NCBI GenBank assembly: GCA_902608175.1
Contig: CACLNC010000006.1
Coordinates: forward strand, 1 to 32,895
Length of the DNA stretch: 32,895 bases
Direction of reading: 5' to 3'
DNA from: an uncultured marine group I thaumarchaeote
GTDB taxonomy: Archaea > Thermoproteota > Nitrososphaeria > Nitrososphaerales > Nitrosopumilaceae
The notes beneath the pieces are model-generated. The model saw only the letters and a list, made by a program, of their open reading frames with translations, searched no databases and was not told where the DNA came from. A program made the position numbers and the translations under genes. This document shows, in pieces, positions 16,387 to 24,176 of this stretch. Position 1 is the first letter of the stretch. The number at the start of each line of letters is the position of its first letter.

Positions 16387-16494
16387 TTACTTTGGTAAGT
16401 CCTTGAATGTTTTTCGTTTTTTTCTGCCAATCATGTAAACTACCCAACCAGCTGCAAGACATACAACACATAGAATGGCAACTAATTCATTCAT
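16387..16494 (-). CDS. 35-residue single-helix membrane protein
   Basis: From ATG 16494 the minus strand reads MNELVAILCVVCLAAGWVVY and continues MIGRKKRKTFKDLPK, then TAA at 16387-16389. It has one hydrophobic helix (about residues 4-21) and a strongly basic tail (RKKRK), which predicts the C-terminus inside the cell. It starts 10 nt after the stop of the MIP channel on the same strand, so it looks like the last gene of the DUF47-PiT-MIP operon. The size, tight spacing and charge pattern favour a real small membrane protein, perhaps a partner of the transporter; no homologue is recognised. Confidence 0.55.
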   Translation of the reverse strand: MNELVAILCVVCLAAGWVVYMIGRKKRKTFKDLPK

Positions 16495-16503
16495 ACCAAA
16501 TAT

Positions 16504-17187
16504 TCATTCTGCCTTGGTTAAAAATTTCTTCCTGTAAAATAGTCCAACTAGAATTGTTCCGATGAATGGAGTAGTCCAATATAGCCATAAATCATGTGGA
16601 ATTCCTGCTATAATTGCTGGTGCGAGTGAACGTATTGGATTCATTGATGCGCCAGAAATTTCACCAAAGAACAGTACATCAAGAGCAATAATTCCACCAA
16701 TCGCAACACCACTAAGTTTCGCAAGTTTCTTGTTACTTACTATGATGAAGATAACCCACATCAAGAATATTGTTGCCAAAATTTCTAACCCGATGATTGA
16801 TCCCCAGTCATAGTTGAGGTTTGGTGCGTTGGTTCCAATATTCGCATAGTCACCAAAGACAAATAGTACAAATATACTTCCCAAAAATGCCCCAACTGCC
16901 TGCGCGCCAAAGTATACTGGAAGTTGTTTTCCACTTACGTGTTTTGTCATGAAAAATGCTATTGTTACTGCTGGGTTAAAGTGAGCCATCGAATATTTTC
17001 CAAATGCATAGACAACAATTGTTAGTGCAACAAAGTGTCCTGCAGCAATAAAACTAATTCCATAAATTCCACCCAGTATTTCCTCATAAACTATGGAACC
17101 TGTTGCACCAACTACAAGTCCAAAAGTTCCGATTAGCTCCGCGATAAAGATTATTTTGTCTGATGAGGTCATTACTAACCTATACAA
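16504..17187 (-). CDS. MIP-family channel (aquaporin/glycerol facilitator)
   Basis: This 227-residue channel protein has six predicted helices with two half-helix signature loops: HFNPAVT after helix 2 and GASMNPIRSLAP after helix 5. The first has canonical NPA; the second is NPI, a common variant that may change the pore. Preferred substrates (water, glycerol, ammonia, arsenite and others) cannot be read from the sequence. The start MYRLVM at 17187 overlaps the PiT gene's end by 8 nt; ATG 17172 (MTSSDK) would give a 7-nt gap and is equally possible. It lies between PiT and the 35-residue membrane protein, so it is probably cotranscribed with the phosphate genes. Confidence 0.92.
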   Translation of the reverse strand: MYRLVMTSSDKIIFIAELIGTFGLVVGATGSIVYEEILGGIYGISFIAAGHFVALTIVVYAFGKYSMAHFNPAVTIAFFMTKHVSGKQLPVYFGAQAVGAFLGSIFVLFVFGDYANIGTNAPNLNYDWGSIIGLEILATIFLMWVIFIIVSNKKLAKLSGVAIGGIIALDVLFFGEISGASMNPIRSLAPAIIAGIPHDLWLYWTTPFIGTILVGLFYRKKFLTKAE

Positions 17188-18166
17188 ACAAATGGATTAT
17201 GTAAGTAAACGCAATTCCAAGTCCTGCAGCTCCTGGTATTGTAATCAACCAAGAAAATATTATCTGTCTGCTAACTTTCCATCGAACAGCACGTTTCCTT
17301 CGTGCTGCACCAGCCCCCATTATAGTACCTGTAATTGCATGAGTTGTACTGGCAGGGATTCCAAATATTGCAAAAATAGCTAACATCAATCCACCACCAG
17401 TTTCAGCTGCAAATCCTTGATATGGTTTCAATCTAGTGATTTTAACACCAAGTGTTTTGATAACTTTGTATCCTCCAAAGAATGTACCAAGACCCATTGC
17501 GCCAGCCGCTGCAAAGATTACCCAAAGTGGCATATGAATTTCAGAAATAAGATCAGCTGAAAATAAGATAAGAACAATTATTCCCATGGTTTTTTGTCCA
17601 TCGTTTGCTCCATGAGTAAGTGCAAACCAGGCAGATGATATTATTTGTAGCCTACCAAATGTTTTGTTTACTATAGCGGGTTTACGATTAGCAAGAAATA
17701 CAATTATCACTCCTGCCAAAGCTATACCAAAAACCATTCCACCAATTGGCGCGATTACTATTCCAGCAAAAACTTTGGTCAATCCACCATAAACAAGCTC
17801 TTCAAATCCTAATCCTGCAATACCAGCACCCATTATTCCACCAATCAAAGAATGGCTGTTGGAAATTGGTAATCCAAAATATGTACACAGTGTACTCCAA
17901 GTAATAGCCCCTGCTAAACCACCAATAATCATGTAGACAGTAATCTCATCAGGACTGACAATTCCTTTTGCAATAGTAGTTGCAACAGCTACTCCAAAGA
18001 TGAATGGTCCAGCAAAATTAGCAACCGCAGATATTGTAACTGCATGTATTGGTCTTAATACACGTGTTCCAATCACGGTAGCAACAGAATTAGCAGAGTC
18101 GTTGAACCCGTTTACAAAGTCAAAGATTAGCGCTATAATTATTGCTGCAATCGCTAACTCTAACAT
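17180..18166 (-). CDS. pit: PiT-family inorganic phosphate transporter
   Basis: This 328-residue membrane protein has about nine or ten helices. It carries the two PiT signatures, GFNDSANSVATVIGTRVL near the N-terminus and THGANDGQKTMGIIVL in the second half, which mark the inverted-repeat phosphate permeases that take up metal phosphate or Pi with H+ or Na+. The length fits archaeal PiT. It lies 6 nt downstream of the DUF47 gene, the usual partner, and just upstream of the MIP channel. Family and phosphate role are firm; low affinity is typical for the family. Confidence 0.94.
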   Translation of the reverse strand: MLELAIAAIIIALIFDFVNGFNDSANSVATVIGTRVLRPIHAVTISAVANFAGPFIFGVAVATTIAKGIVSPDEITVYMIIGGLAGAITWSTLCTYFGLPISNSHSLIGGIMGAGIAGLGFEELVYGGLTKVFAGIVIAPIGGMVFGIALAGVIIVFLANRKPAIVNKTFGRLQIISSAWFALTHGANDGQKTMGIIVLILFSADLISEIHMPLWVIFAAAGAMGLGTFFGGYKVIKTLGVKITRLKPYQGFAAETGGGLMLAIFAIFGIPASTTHAITGTIMGAGAARRKRAVRWKVSRQIIFSWLITIPGAAGLGIAFTYIIHLFV

Positions 18167-18172
18167 AAAATG

Positions 18173-18802
18173 TCACGTATATTTTAGAACTATATCTTCC
18201 ACCACATCAGCAACATCTACACATCTGTCTGATGCAGATTCCATTTTTTCATAGATATCTTTTAGTTTGATTATTTCTATTGGATCTTTACTCTCAAAGA
18301 GTTTGGATATAGCAGTTGAGTACAAATCATCTACCTTGTGTTCAATTGCGCTTGTATTTCTACAGTGTTCAATCATTGTAGAAGGGTTCTTAATATTTCG
18401 TAATTTTGATGTCATTAATTCTACTTCTTTTGTTGCATTCACCAATTCATTTGCCATATCCAATGCGTATGGAGGAGTAGTGGTTATTTTATAACTATGA
18501 AGTCTTGCAGATATCCCATCAATATGATCAATTGTATCATCTATTTTTGATGCAACCCTTTGCATGTCCTCACGATCTAGTGGTGTGATGAATGTACTGT
18601 TCAATTCAGAAAAAATATCTCGCACTAGTTTATCAGCCTCTGTTTCAATAGTATGTATTTTCTTGTGACATTCAGCATTTTTAAGATCTGATAACATGAT
18701 GACTAATTCTCCAGATATCTGAACAGCTTTTTTTGCCAAGTCATCTAAAGTTACTAAAATTTTCTTTTCATTTGATTTTACCCATGAAAAGAATTGCCCC
18801 AT
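18173..18802 (-). CDS. DUF47 (PhoU-like) phosphate-transport accessory protein
   Basis: This 209-residue, all-helical protein is of the DUF47/PhoU-like family. Typical features are the repeated acidic metal-binding helices (KIHTIETEADKLVRDIFSEL, PLDREDMQRVASKIDDTIDHIDG and YEKMESASDRCVDVADVVED). Such proteins are encoded next to PiT transporters and probably regulate them or coordinate metals. It starts at ATG 18802, directly after two direct repeats that might be an operator, and pit follows 6 nt downstream. It is divergent from the C2H2 protein gene. Confidence is high for the family, moderate for the role. Confidence 0.92.
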   Translation of the reverse strand: MGQFFSWVKSNEKKILVTLDDLAKKAVQISGELVIMLSDLKNAECHKKIHTIETEADKLVRDIFSELNSTFITPLDREDMQRVASKIDDTIDHIDGISARLHSYKITTTPPYALDMANELVNATKEVELMTSKLRNIKNPSTMIEHCRNTSAIEHKVDDLYSTAISKLFESKDPIEIIKLKDIYEKMESASDRCVDVADVVEDIVLKYT

Positions 18803-18836
18803 GAGTTACCCTGAAATGATTTGGAGTTAACCCTGA
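18803..18836 (-). promoter_or_regulatory. Tandem 12-13 bp direct repeat, candidate operator
   Basis: GAGTTACCCTGA (18803-18814) and GAGTTAACCCTGA (18824-18836) are near-identical direct repeats spaced 21 nt apart, directly before the DUF47 start codon. AT-rich boxes lie further upstream (about 18844-18866), so the repeats sit at or after the likely transcription start. Two turns of helix spacing suits a dimeric repressor. A phosphate regulator is a guess from the neighbouring genes. Confidence 0.45.
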
Positions 18837-18892
18837 TCAACATATTCTATATTGTAACTATATAGCATAATGGTAAACTTGTAATGTATTCT

Positions 18893-18906
18893 ATTAATTA
18901 AAATAT
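18893..18906 (+). promoter_or_regulatory. TATA box of the C2H2 protein gene
   Basis: ATTAATTAAAATAT is centred about 28 nt before ATG 18928, the spacing of a leaderless archaeal transcript. Confidence 0.45.
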
Positions 18907-18927
18907 CAACACGATCGGATACAAGAT

Positions 18928-19299
18928 ATGCTAATTATAGACTGTAAAGAAGTAGAATCAATCCAGCATGAACTTGCAGTTTACGTCTCAGATCAGGTTG
19001 GGGCTGTTCCAAACCTAAAGTATCATGAGTTTATTCTGTCACCAATTGAGGATGATGGGGTGATTGACACTAATCTTGTTGTCACATCAATCAAAGAATT
19101 CCTGGCTTCAATCGGTGAGACATACAACTTTGCTGTAATTTCAAAAGATGATACTATATCCATAGAATCTATTAGAGGAAAAGTGATTGAACGTCAACCA
19201 AAGCCAAAAGCTGACCTATTTTCGTGCCCACACTGTGGGTTTATGACTCAATATGAGGTGGAATATAATACGCATAAAAAAATCCATTATCTAGGATGA
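18928..19299 (+). CDS. C2H2 zinc-finger protein, archaeal
   Basis: This 123-residue protein has an N-terminal domain of about 95 residues (MLIIDCKEVESIQHELAVYV) that I do not recognise and a single C-terminal zinc finger: FSCPHCGFMTQYEVEY followed by NTHKKIHYLG, with C98-x2-C and H-x4-H spacing close to a classical C2H2 finger. Single-finger archaeal proteins of this size are usually DNA-binding or protein-binding, so a regulatory role is possible. A TATA box lies about 28 nt upstream. T-rich stretches follow its stop (19304-19322). It is divergent from the DUF47 operon and 36 nt before the DsbA-like gene. Confidence 0.75.
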   Translation: MLIIDCKEVESIQHELAVYVSDQVGAVPNLKYHEFILSPIEDDGVIDTNLVVTSIKEFLASIGETYNFAVISKDDTISIESIRGKVIERQPKPKADLFSCPHCGFMTQYEVEYNTHKKIHYLG

Positions 19300-19335
19300 A
19301 ATGATTTTTTAATAGAGTTTTTTGGAGAATAAACA

Positions 19336-20001
19336 ATGAAGACAAAACAAATTGCTGTAACTGCTGCTATAGCAGTTCTTGGAATTGCAATACTTGTTTC
19401 TGCTACAACTTATTGGAGTGAATTTCTTGTCATGCAAGAAAACAGAATAAAACCAATGGAGTACAACACCGCAATTGGTTCACCAATTTTTGGTTCTGAA
19501 ACTGCAACTGTAACAATATTAGAGTATGGTGATTATCAATGTGAAATGTGCAAACATTGGTTCCATAACACACGTTCGCAGATAATTGAAAATTATGTAG
19601 ATTCTGGTAAGGTAAATCTTTACTTTATGGATATCCCATTCTTAGGACGAGACTCTGCAAAAGCAGCTAATGCATCATATTGTGCAGAAGAACAAGGAAT
19701 GTATTGGGAGTATCACAGTATGTTATACGAACATCAAGAGGGTATCGACGATGGTTGGGCTAGTCCTGAACGACTAAAGTCATTTGCATTTAGTCTTGGT
19801 CTTAATGCTGATCAATTTTCAGAATGTATCGATCTACAAAAATACAAACAGAGAGTAAAGCTAAACTCAGATAAATCAGTTAGCCAAGGAGTACAGAGTA
19901 CACCATACTTTGTAATTATAAATTCAGATGGTGAACAGCAAAAAATATCAGGTGCACAACCATATTCTGTATTTCGACAAGTAATAGAATCGATGTTATA
20001 A
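19336..20001 (+). CDS. Membrane-anchored DsbA-like thiol oxidoreductase
   Basis: This 221-residue protein has an N-terminal signal anchor (IAVTAAIAVLGIAILVSATT, residues 6-25) and an external thioredoxin-fold domain. The redox motif is CEMC (C69, C72) in EYGDYQCEMCKHW. A DsbA-type helical insert (SAKAANASYCAEEQG) and the cis-proline loop STPYFVII (near 196-203) match the DSBA family (thioredoxin_4 type). It would make or rearrange disulfides in extracellular proteins, several of which in this window carry Cys pairs. It is followed after 1 nt by a membrane protein with a CxC motif, a likely partner. Confidence 0.88.
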   Translation: MKTKQIAVTAAIAVLGIAILVSATTYWSEFLVMQENRIKPMEYNTAIGSPIFGSETATVTILEYGDYQCEMCKHWFHNTRSQIIENYVDSGKVNLYFMDIPFLGRDSAKAANASYCAEEQGMYWEYHSMLYEHQEGIDDGWASPERLKSFAFSLGLNADQFSECIDLQKYKQRVKLNSDKSVSQGVQSTPYFVIINSDGEQQKISGAQPYSVFRQVIESML

Positions 20002-20002
20002 G

Positions 20003-20482
20003 TTGGCAAACAGCTTTAGGCTAGTCTTTTCAAATTTTAGGTATCTAATAGTTGCTATTGCAATATTCAAAGCAATGTTGATACCACTGTCATTGGTTTC
20101 AGAGTTTTTATTTTTTGAACCGTTTGTTATTTGGTATATTGCACCAGATAGAATTGTTAGTTTTGCATTGATCCTTGCTGTATCAGCACTTTCTGGTATT
20201 GTGATATCCATGAATATCTATAGAGTTAGATTACTAACAGTGAAAACGCGAAAAATTGGTGGAAGTATACTTGGCTCCTTGATCGGGGCATCTGCCGGGG
20301 CCTGCAGCTGTGGTCCAATAGGATTTACTGTAATCACTACTTTTGGAACTGCTGGAAGTGTTGCAACATCTTTTCTAACAGAATATGAGATTCCATTACG
20401 TCTTGCATCAATTGCAATCCTATTGATAGTGCTTTTTACCACAACCAGATCGCTTTCCTTTGAATGCAAGATCAAAAACTAA
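20003..20482 (+). CDS. Four-helix membrane protein with CxC motif, possible Dsb partner
   Basis: This 159-residue protein starts at TTG 20003, one base after the DsbA-like stop. It has about four hydrophobic helices (near 14-30, 51-70, 88-120 and 132-148). A distinctive loop, GACSCGPIGF, holds C101 and C103; a third Cys (C155) is near the end. I do not recognise a family. The tight coupling with the thiol oxidoreductase suggests a redox partner that recycles it, in place of DsbB or VKOR, but CxC differs from their CxxC, so this is inference. A poly-T run (20489-20495) follows. Confidence 0.65.
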   Translation: MANSFRLVFSNFRYLIVAIAIFKAMLIPLSLVSEFLFFEPFVIWYIAPDRIVSFALILAVSALSGIVISMNIYRVRLLTVKTRKIGGSILGSLIGASAGACSCGPIGFTVITTFGTAGSVATSFLTEYEIPLRLASIAILLIVLFTTTRSLSFECKIKN

Positions 20483-20488
20483 CCAGAG

Positions 20489-20495
20489 TTTTTTT
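20489..20495 (+). terminator. Poly-T terminator candidate
   Basis: Seven T residues lie just after the stop of the CxC membrane protein. Archaeal RNA polymerase often stops at such runs without a hairpin. Confidence 0.35.
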
Positions 20496-20747
20496 AGAAA
20501 TAAAACTTGATAACCAATTAGCCAAACATTTGTAACCAATGTGAATAACAGTGCTTTTTGATATACAAAATTGTGTCTATCATATACATCCCAAAAAGAC
20601 CAAACAAATCAACTCATTCTGATGATCTGGATGAGGAAGATTCAGAATAATAATTTCCTTTCTCTTTCTATTTTACCATCTGTAATGTTGTTGTCAAACT
20701 AATTTCCATAACCATGTTAATAGATAATGTAATCTCATCAGAAACTG
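20496..20747. other. 250-nt intergenic stretch without a convincing gene
   Basis: Between the CxC membrane protein and nreA I find no ATG-initiated ORF with good support. A 25-codon frame from GTG 20573 to TAA 20650 exists but lacks a ribosome-binding site. The segment near 20715-20735 (TTAATAGATAATGTAATC) is AT-rich and may hold the nreA promoter. Confidence 0.4.
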
Positions 20748-21905
20748 ATGCCACGAACTGGTCAGGATATTAGAAAATCAATAGAAGCAAACTGGAATGA
20801 ATATCTTTCAAAGTATGGAAATTTATTTTCATCTGACAGCATAAGTGGATCTAGTCCACCATCTGTCTTTGTTGGTTCTTATGGTTACCCAAAAGTTTGG
20901 GTTGGACCAATGGTGCCACCAATACATGGTGACACAACAGTACTAGATTCACCAGAACAATGGGTTGGCAAGTCACTTGAAGAGATAGTGAATTTTAGAT
21001 TAAATTTGGTTAGGGGAATTCAAAAGGTTGCGGTATCAAAACCTGAAGGAAGATATGTTGAAAACCTACAGGATGTTGCAATGTCATCTGGACCAATTGA
21101 CTCTGATATAGAATTTCAAAAAGATACAATTCCAATCACATCAATTGACGGTGAGAGTGCGCCCTTTGGTCCTATCGGTGAAGTAAAGAAAGCAAAGTAT
21201 TCACCAACATCAACAGTCCGCTCAATTGAAAAAGTATACTATGACAATGATCTAAAAGCAGCAGATGCGGTTCTTAATCTTTACAACAGCGGTGTTGAGA
21301 TTTCAAAGATTCAAAAATGTTTTAGTATTGGAATGCTTGGTAAAGAAAGAAAACTTGTTCCCACACGATGGAGTATCACCGCAACTGACGACATTATATC
21401 TAACTCATTAGTTTCACGAATATTAGATTATGACATGATTGATTCATGCCAAATGTTTTCTTTTGATCATCTTGGAAATATTTTTTCAGTTATTTTATTT
21501 CCACATAGATGGTTATTTGAAATGCAAGAAGCATGGCATGATGGCAACTCAATTGGTTTCGGTTCTGACTATGAAGATGCAAAAGGAATTGATCATCCAC
21601 CAGCAATCGCTGGAGCATATTTTGCGGCAAAGCTAGGAGTGGCAGAATATCTAGATAAGATACGTAAGCAAGCTGGCATTCTCATTCTGAGGGAAATTCA
21701 GCCAGAATATGCTGTACCAGTTGGTGTATGGCAAATACGTGAAGCCATAAGGGAAGCAATGAAACAAAAACCAATACTTACTGATACATTAGATAGTGCG
21801 GTGAGTCTATCTACAAAACGCATGAGTATAAGCAAATCAGAATGGTTTGCTCATGGAAAAATGCTAAAACTTCTGCGCCAAAAGTCAATTGAAGACTTTT
21901 TCTAA
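20748..21905 (+). CDS. nreA: Nre-family DNA repair protein
   Basis: This 385-residue protein matches the archaeal Nre family (COG1602), whose Haloferax members act in repair of alkylation or other DNA damage. Recognisable segments are VFVGSYGYPKVWVGPMVPP (40-58) and SPEQWVGKSLEEIVNFRLNLVRG (69-91), then VPTRWSITATDD and ILFPHRWLFEMQEAWHDG further on. The N-terminal Cys-rich motif present in some Nre proteins is not seen here. The C-terminus is QKSIEDFF, a near-perfect PCNA-interacting peptide (Q-x-x-I-x-x-F-F), a known trait of the family. The preceding 250 nt hold no clear gene; archaeosortase follows 12 nt after the stop. Confidence 0.9.
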   Translation: MPRTGQDIRKSIEANWNEYLSKYGNLFSSDSISGSSPPSVFVGSYGYPKVWVGPMVPPIHGDTTVLDSPEQWVGKSLEEIVNFRLNLVRGIQKVAVSKPEGRYVENLQDVAMSSGPIDSDIEFQKDTIPITSIDGESAPFGPIGEVKKAKYSPTSTVRSIEKVYYDNDLKAADAVLNLYNSGVEISKIQKCFSIGMLGKERKLVPTRWSITATDDIISNSLVSRILDYDMIDSCQMFSFDHLGNIFSVILFPHRWLFEMQEAWHDGNSIGFGSDYEDAKGIDHPPAIAGAYFAAKLGVAEYLDKIRKQAGILILREIQPEYAVPVGVWQIREAIREAMKQKPILTDTLDSAVSLSTKRMSISKSEWFAHGKMLKLLRQKSIEDFF

Positions 21906-21917
21906 AGACAATATTTA

Positions 21918-22883
21918 TTGAACATTCAGAGGATATTATTGTTGCAAAACCAAAGTATGATATTTGTAATTCTTCTTATTGCTAGCCCAATTCTATTTAC
22001 AATTGTTGCATACCCAGACACCTTCAGTCTAAGTTGGAATCAAGGAAGAGGTGGATTCCTATTTGCACTTGCATTCATTGTTGCTGAACTAGTCGGTTTG
22101 AAATTCACTGTATCAAAAACTCGACAACGTATGGTGTTACCACTAATTGGAGCAACTGTTGCATACTTTGTTGCATTAGATTTTGGACTGCATGATTACA
22201 TCATGAGTTTTGTTGACGTATTTGGAATTCTAAAATGGTCTTGGGAATGGCTATTTGATTTTGTTGTGATGACTGCCTTTGTAATTGGTGCACTTGTGAT
22301 AATGTTTGGTAAGAAGTGGATACGAATAGCACCGGCAGGACCAATATTTCTTGCTGGTAACGCAATGATACTTGCTTTAGATGCATTTTTCCCTTACGAT
22401 ACACTTGGTCCACTACAATACATTGTACCAACGTTAGTTCAAGCAAATGTTTGGGTGATAACTGCATTAGATCTTGGAGTTGCAACGGCTCGTGATAACT
22501 TGATGTTTCTTAATGGAGACTTTGGTCCATTTGCACTTCAAGTGTTTTGGCCGTCTGCTGGTGTACATAGCATAATTATCTATTCACTTGTAATGATGGC
22601 ATTCCTCATCAAGATGAGAATTGATAGAAATCGTAAGATTGTGTATTTTGTAATAGGAATTTTTGGAACAATATTTGTTAATATGATTCGTATATTCTCT
22701 CTTTCTGTATACGCACTAAAAGTAACAACAAACCCAGAGGCGTGGGAGGAATTTCATTCTGTTGCGGGAGAAATTATGTTCTTACCATGGCTCTTCATAT
22801 TCTTACTCGTAGTAACAGCGATTGAAACAAAACGTCTAAAGAGATTAGAAGAGGAAGAAAAAAAGAATACTAATGTCAACTGA
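21918..22883 (+). CDS. Archaeosortase-like transpeptidase with Ser at the nucleophile site
   Basis: This 321-residue integral membrane protein has about eight helices and the exosortase/archaeosortase pattern: FWPSAGVHSIIIYSL at 210-224, NMIRIFSLSVYAL with R258, and EEFHSVAGEI with H280. In bacterial and haloarchaeal relatives the nucleophile is Cys in a C-(S/T)-G motif; here S213 occupies that position. I recall thaumarchaeal sortases with PEFG-CTERM-type substrates having this replacement, but did not check. It would cleave C-terminal sorting tails and attach surface proteins to lipid. The TTG start (21918) follows nreA by 12 nt; ATG 21957 is possible. It overlaps the 39-residue membrane ORF by 11 nt. 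Confidence 0.8.
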   Translation: MNIQRILLLQNQSMIFVILLIASPILFTIVAYPDTFSLSWNQGRGGFLFALAFIVAELVGLKFTVSKTRQRMVLPLIGATVAYFVALDFGLHDYIMSFVDVFGILKWSWEWLFDFVVMTAFVIGALVIMFGKKWIRIAPAGPIFLAGNAMILALDAFFPYDTLGPLQYIVPTLVQANVWVITALDLGVATARDNLMFLNGDFGPFALQVFWPSAGVHSIIIYSLVMMAFLIKMRIDRNRKIVYFVIGIFGTIFVNMIRIFSLSVYALKVTTNPEAWEEFHSVAGEIMFLPWLFIFLLVVTAIETKRLKRLEEEEKKNTNVN

Positions 22884-22992
22884 TGATATTGAACAGCCAA
22901 AACCAAAATCAAGAAAATACTGGATAGGTTTAGCAATTTTTATTTCAATGATGACGTGGATTGCGTTTAACTATGATACAATATTTCCTTAG
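22873..22992 (+). CDS. 39-residue single-helix membrane protein
   Basis: This short frame starts inside the last codons of the archaeosortase gene (11-nt overlap). It reads MSTDDIEQPKPKSRKYWIGL then AIFISMMTWIAFNYDTIFP, ending at TAG 22990-22992. The N-terminal part is polar with Lys/Arg before a helix of about 19 residues (IGLAIFISMMTWIAFNY), predicting the N-terminus inside the cell. Overlap, shared strand and size suggest a partner of the archaeosortase, but there is no homology evidence. It ends 1 nt before the convergent Dpo4 gene. Confidence 0.6.
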   Translation: MSTDDIEQPKPKSRKYWIGLAIFISMMTWIAFNYDTIFP

Positions 22993-22993
22993 A

Positions 22994-24085
22994 TTAAAAA
23001 TAACTTGTAATACTGCTTTGACCTTCCAAATCAGAGAACTCTGAAACTTTTACACCTAATCTTCTTATTGGAATCTCTTGGTCATCTAGTGCCTCCCTAA
23101 GTAGTTCCGCAGAAATTTTTTCTAATTCCTCTAAACTACTAGTTGAATTCTTCAACATTCTTGATCTAGTCTTGTTTGTCATGTCTTGCTGAACAAATTG
23201 GATTCCAACAGATCTGAACAATTTATTTTTTTCAAGAACTATAATGTGAACCTGCTTACAAAGATCATTAAGGCTATGAAGAAGGAAGTCATATTCTTTT
23301 GAATCCTGTTTTAGTGTTGAAATCTTACTAATCTGAATTGTCTCTTGTTTTTCCTGAACTGGTTCATTATCAATTCCCTTTGATGCGTTAAATAACCAGG
23401 CTGCAGTTTTCCTACCAAACTTCTTATTCAATTCAAAAATATCAATTTTTGATAAATCCTCTATAGTTTCAAGCCCATCATCAAGAAAAATTTCTTCCGT
23501 TTTCTTTCCAATTCCTGGTATATCTCTCACTTTTAATGGATTCAAAAATTCTGACACTTGTTCAGGTTTTACTACAGTTAACCCATCTGGTTTTTGGAAG
23601 TCAGATGCAATTTTTGATACAAGCTTATTTGGAGAGATTCCAACTGAACATGAAAGTTTTATTTTTTCTCTAATCTGGTTCTTTAATTGCTGTGCAATAT
23701 GCGATGCTGTATCAAAATTATTCTCAGATCTATTTGTAACATCTAGATATGCTTCATCCCTACCAACATACTCGAAAACATCCCCAAATCCTTTGATAAT
23801 TTTCATTGCGTTAGATGATATCTCTGAGTAGAACTCAAAGTCAGCAGGAAGAAATATTGCATCTGGTTTTTCTTGCAGTCTTTGTTTTGCAAGTTTTATT
23901 GGTATGCCTGACTTTACATCAAACTTTCTTGCAGTATAATTTGCTGTGGCAATTGCTCCACTGTCACCACCTCTATCAGAGAATATGCATACAGCAACAG
24001 GTTTTGTTTTTAGTTCTGGTTTCCGAATCTCTTCACATTGTGCATAGAAATAATCAAAATCAATATGAAATACAACTCGTACCAT
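22994..24085 (-). CDS. dbh: DNA polymerase IV, Y-family (Dpo4/Dbh-like)
   Basis: This 363-residue translesion polymerase copies past damaged bases. The catalytic N-terminal HIDFDYFYAQCEE gives D9 and the steric-gate Y14 that excludes ribonucleotides. ATANYTARKFDVKSGIPI and VGRDEAYLDVT hold the other metal-binding acids. The thumb has KLVSKIASDFQKPDGLTVV and a helix-hairpin-helix (VRDIPGIGKKTEEIF). The little-finger domain follows. The length equals Sulfolobus Dpo4. The last residues QSSITSYF form a PCNA-interacting peptide. It is convergent with the archaeosortase cluster and divergent from the gene at 24291. Identification is secure. Confidence 0.95.
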   Translation of the reverse strand: MVRVVFHIDFDYFYAQCEEIRKPELKTKPVAVCIFSDRGGDSGAIATANYTARKFDVKSGIPIKLAKQRLQEKPDAIFLPADFEFYSEISSNAMKIIKGFGDVFEYVGRDEAYLDVTNRSENNFDTASHIAQQLKNQIREKIKLSCSVGISPNKLVSKIASDFQKPDGLTVVKPEQVSEFLNPLKVRDIPGIGKKTEEIFLDDGLETIEDLSKIDIFELNKKFGRKTAAWLFNASKGIDNEPVQEKQETIQISKISTLKQDSKEYDFLLHSLNDLCKQVHIIVLEKNKLFRSVGIQFVQQDMTNKTRSRMLKNSTSSLEELEKISAELLREALDDQEIPIRRLGVKVSEFSDLEGQSSITSYF

Positions 24086-24176
24086 TAAATCTATTTAGAA
24101 TAAATGTTTATTATAATTTCACTTTTTGAGCATAAAACGAGAAATGTTAGTCAAACTTTCGCTTAACTAACCATCT

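Noticed and set aside
20573-20650. 25-codon acidic frame starting at GTG before nreA
   Set aside because: No ribosome-binding site, no ATG and no homology; too short to support.
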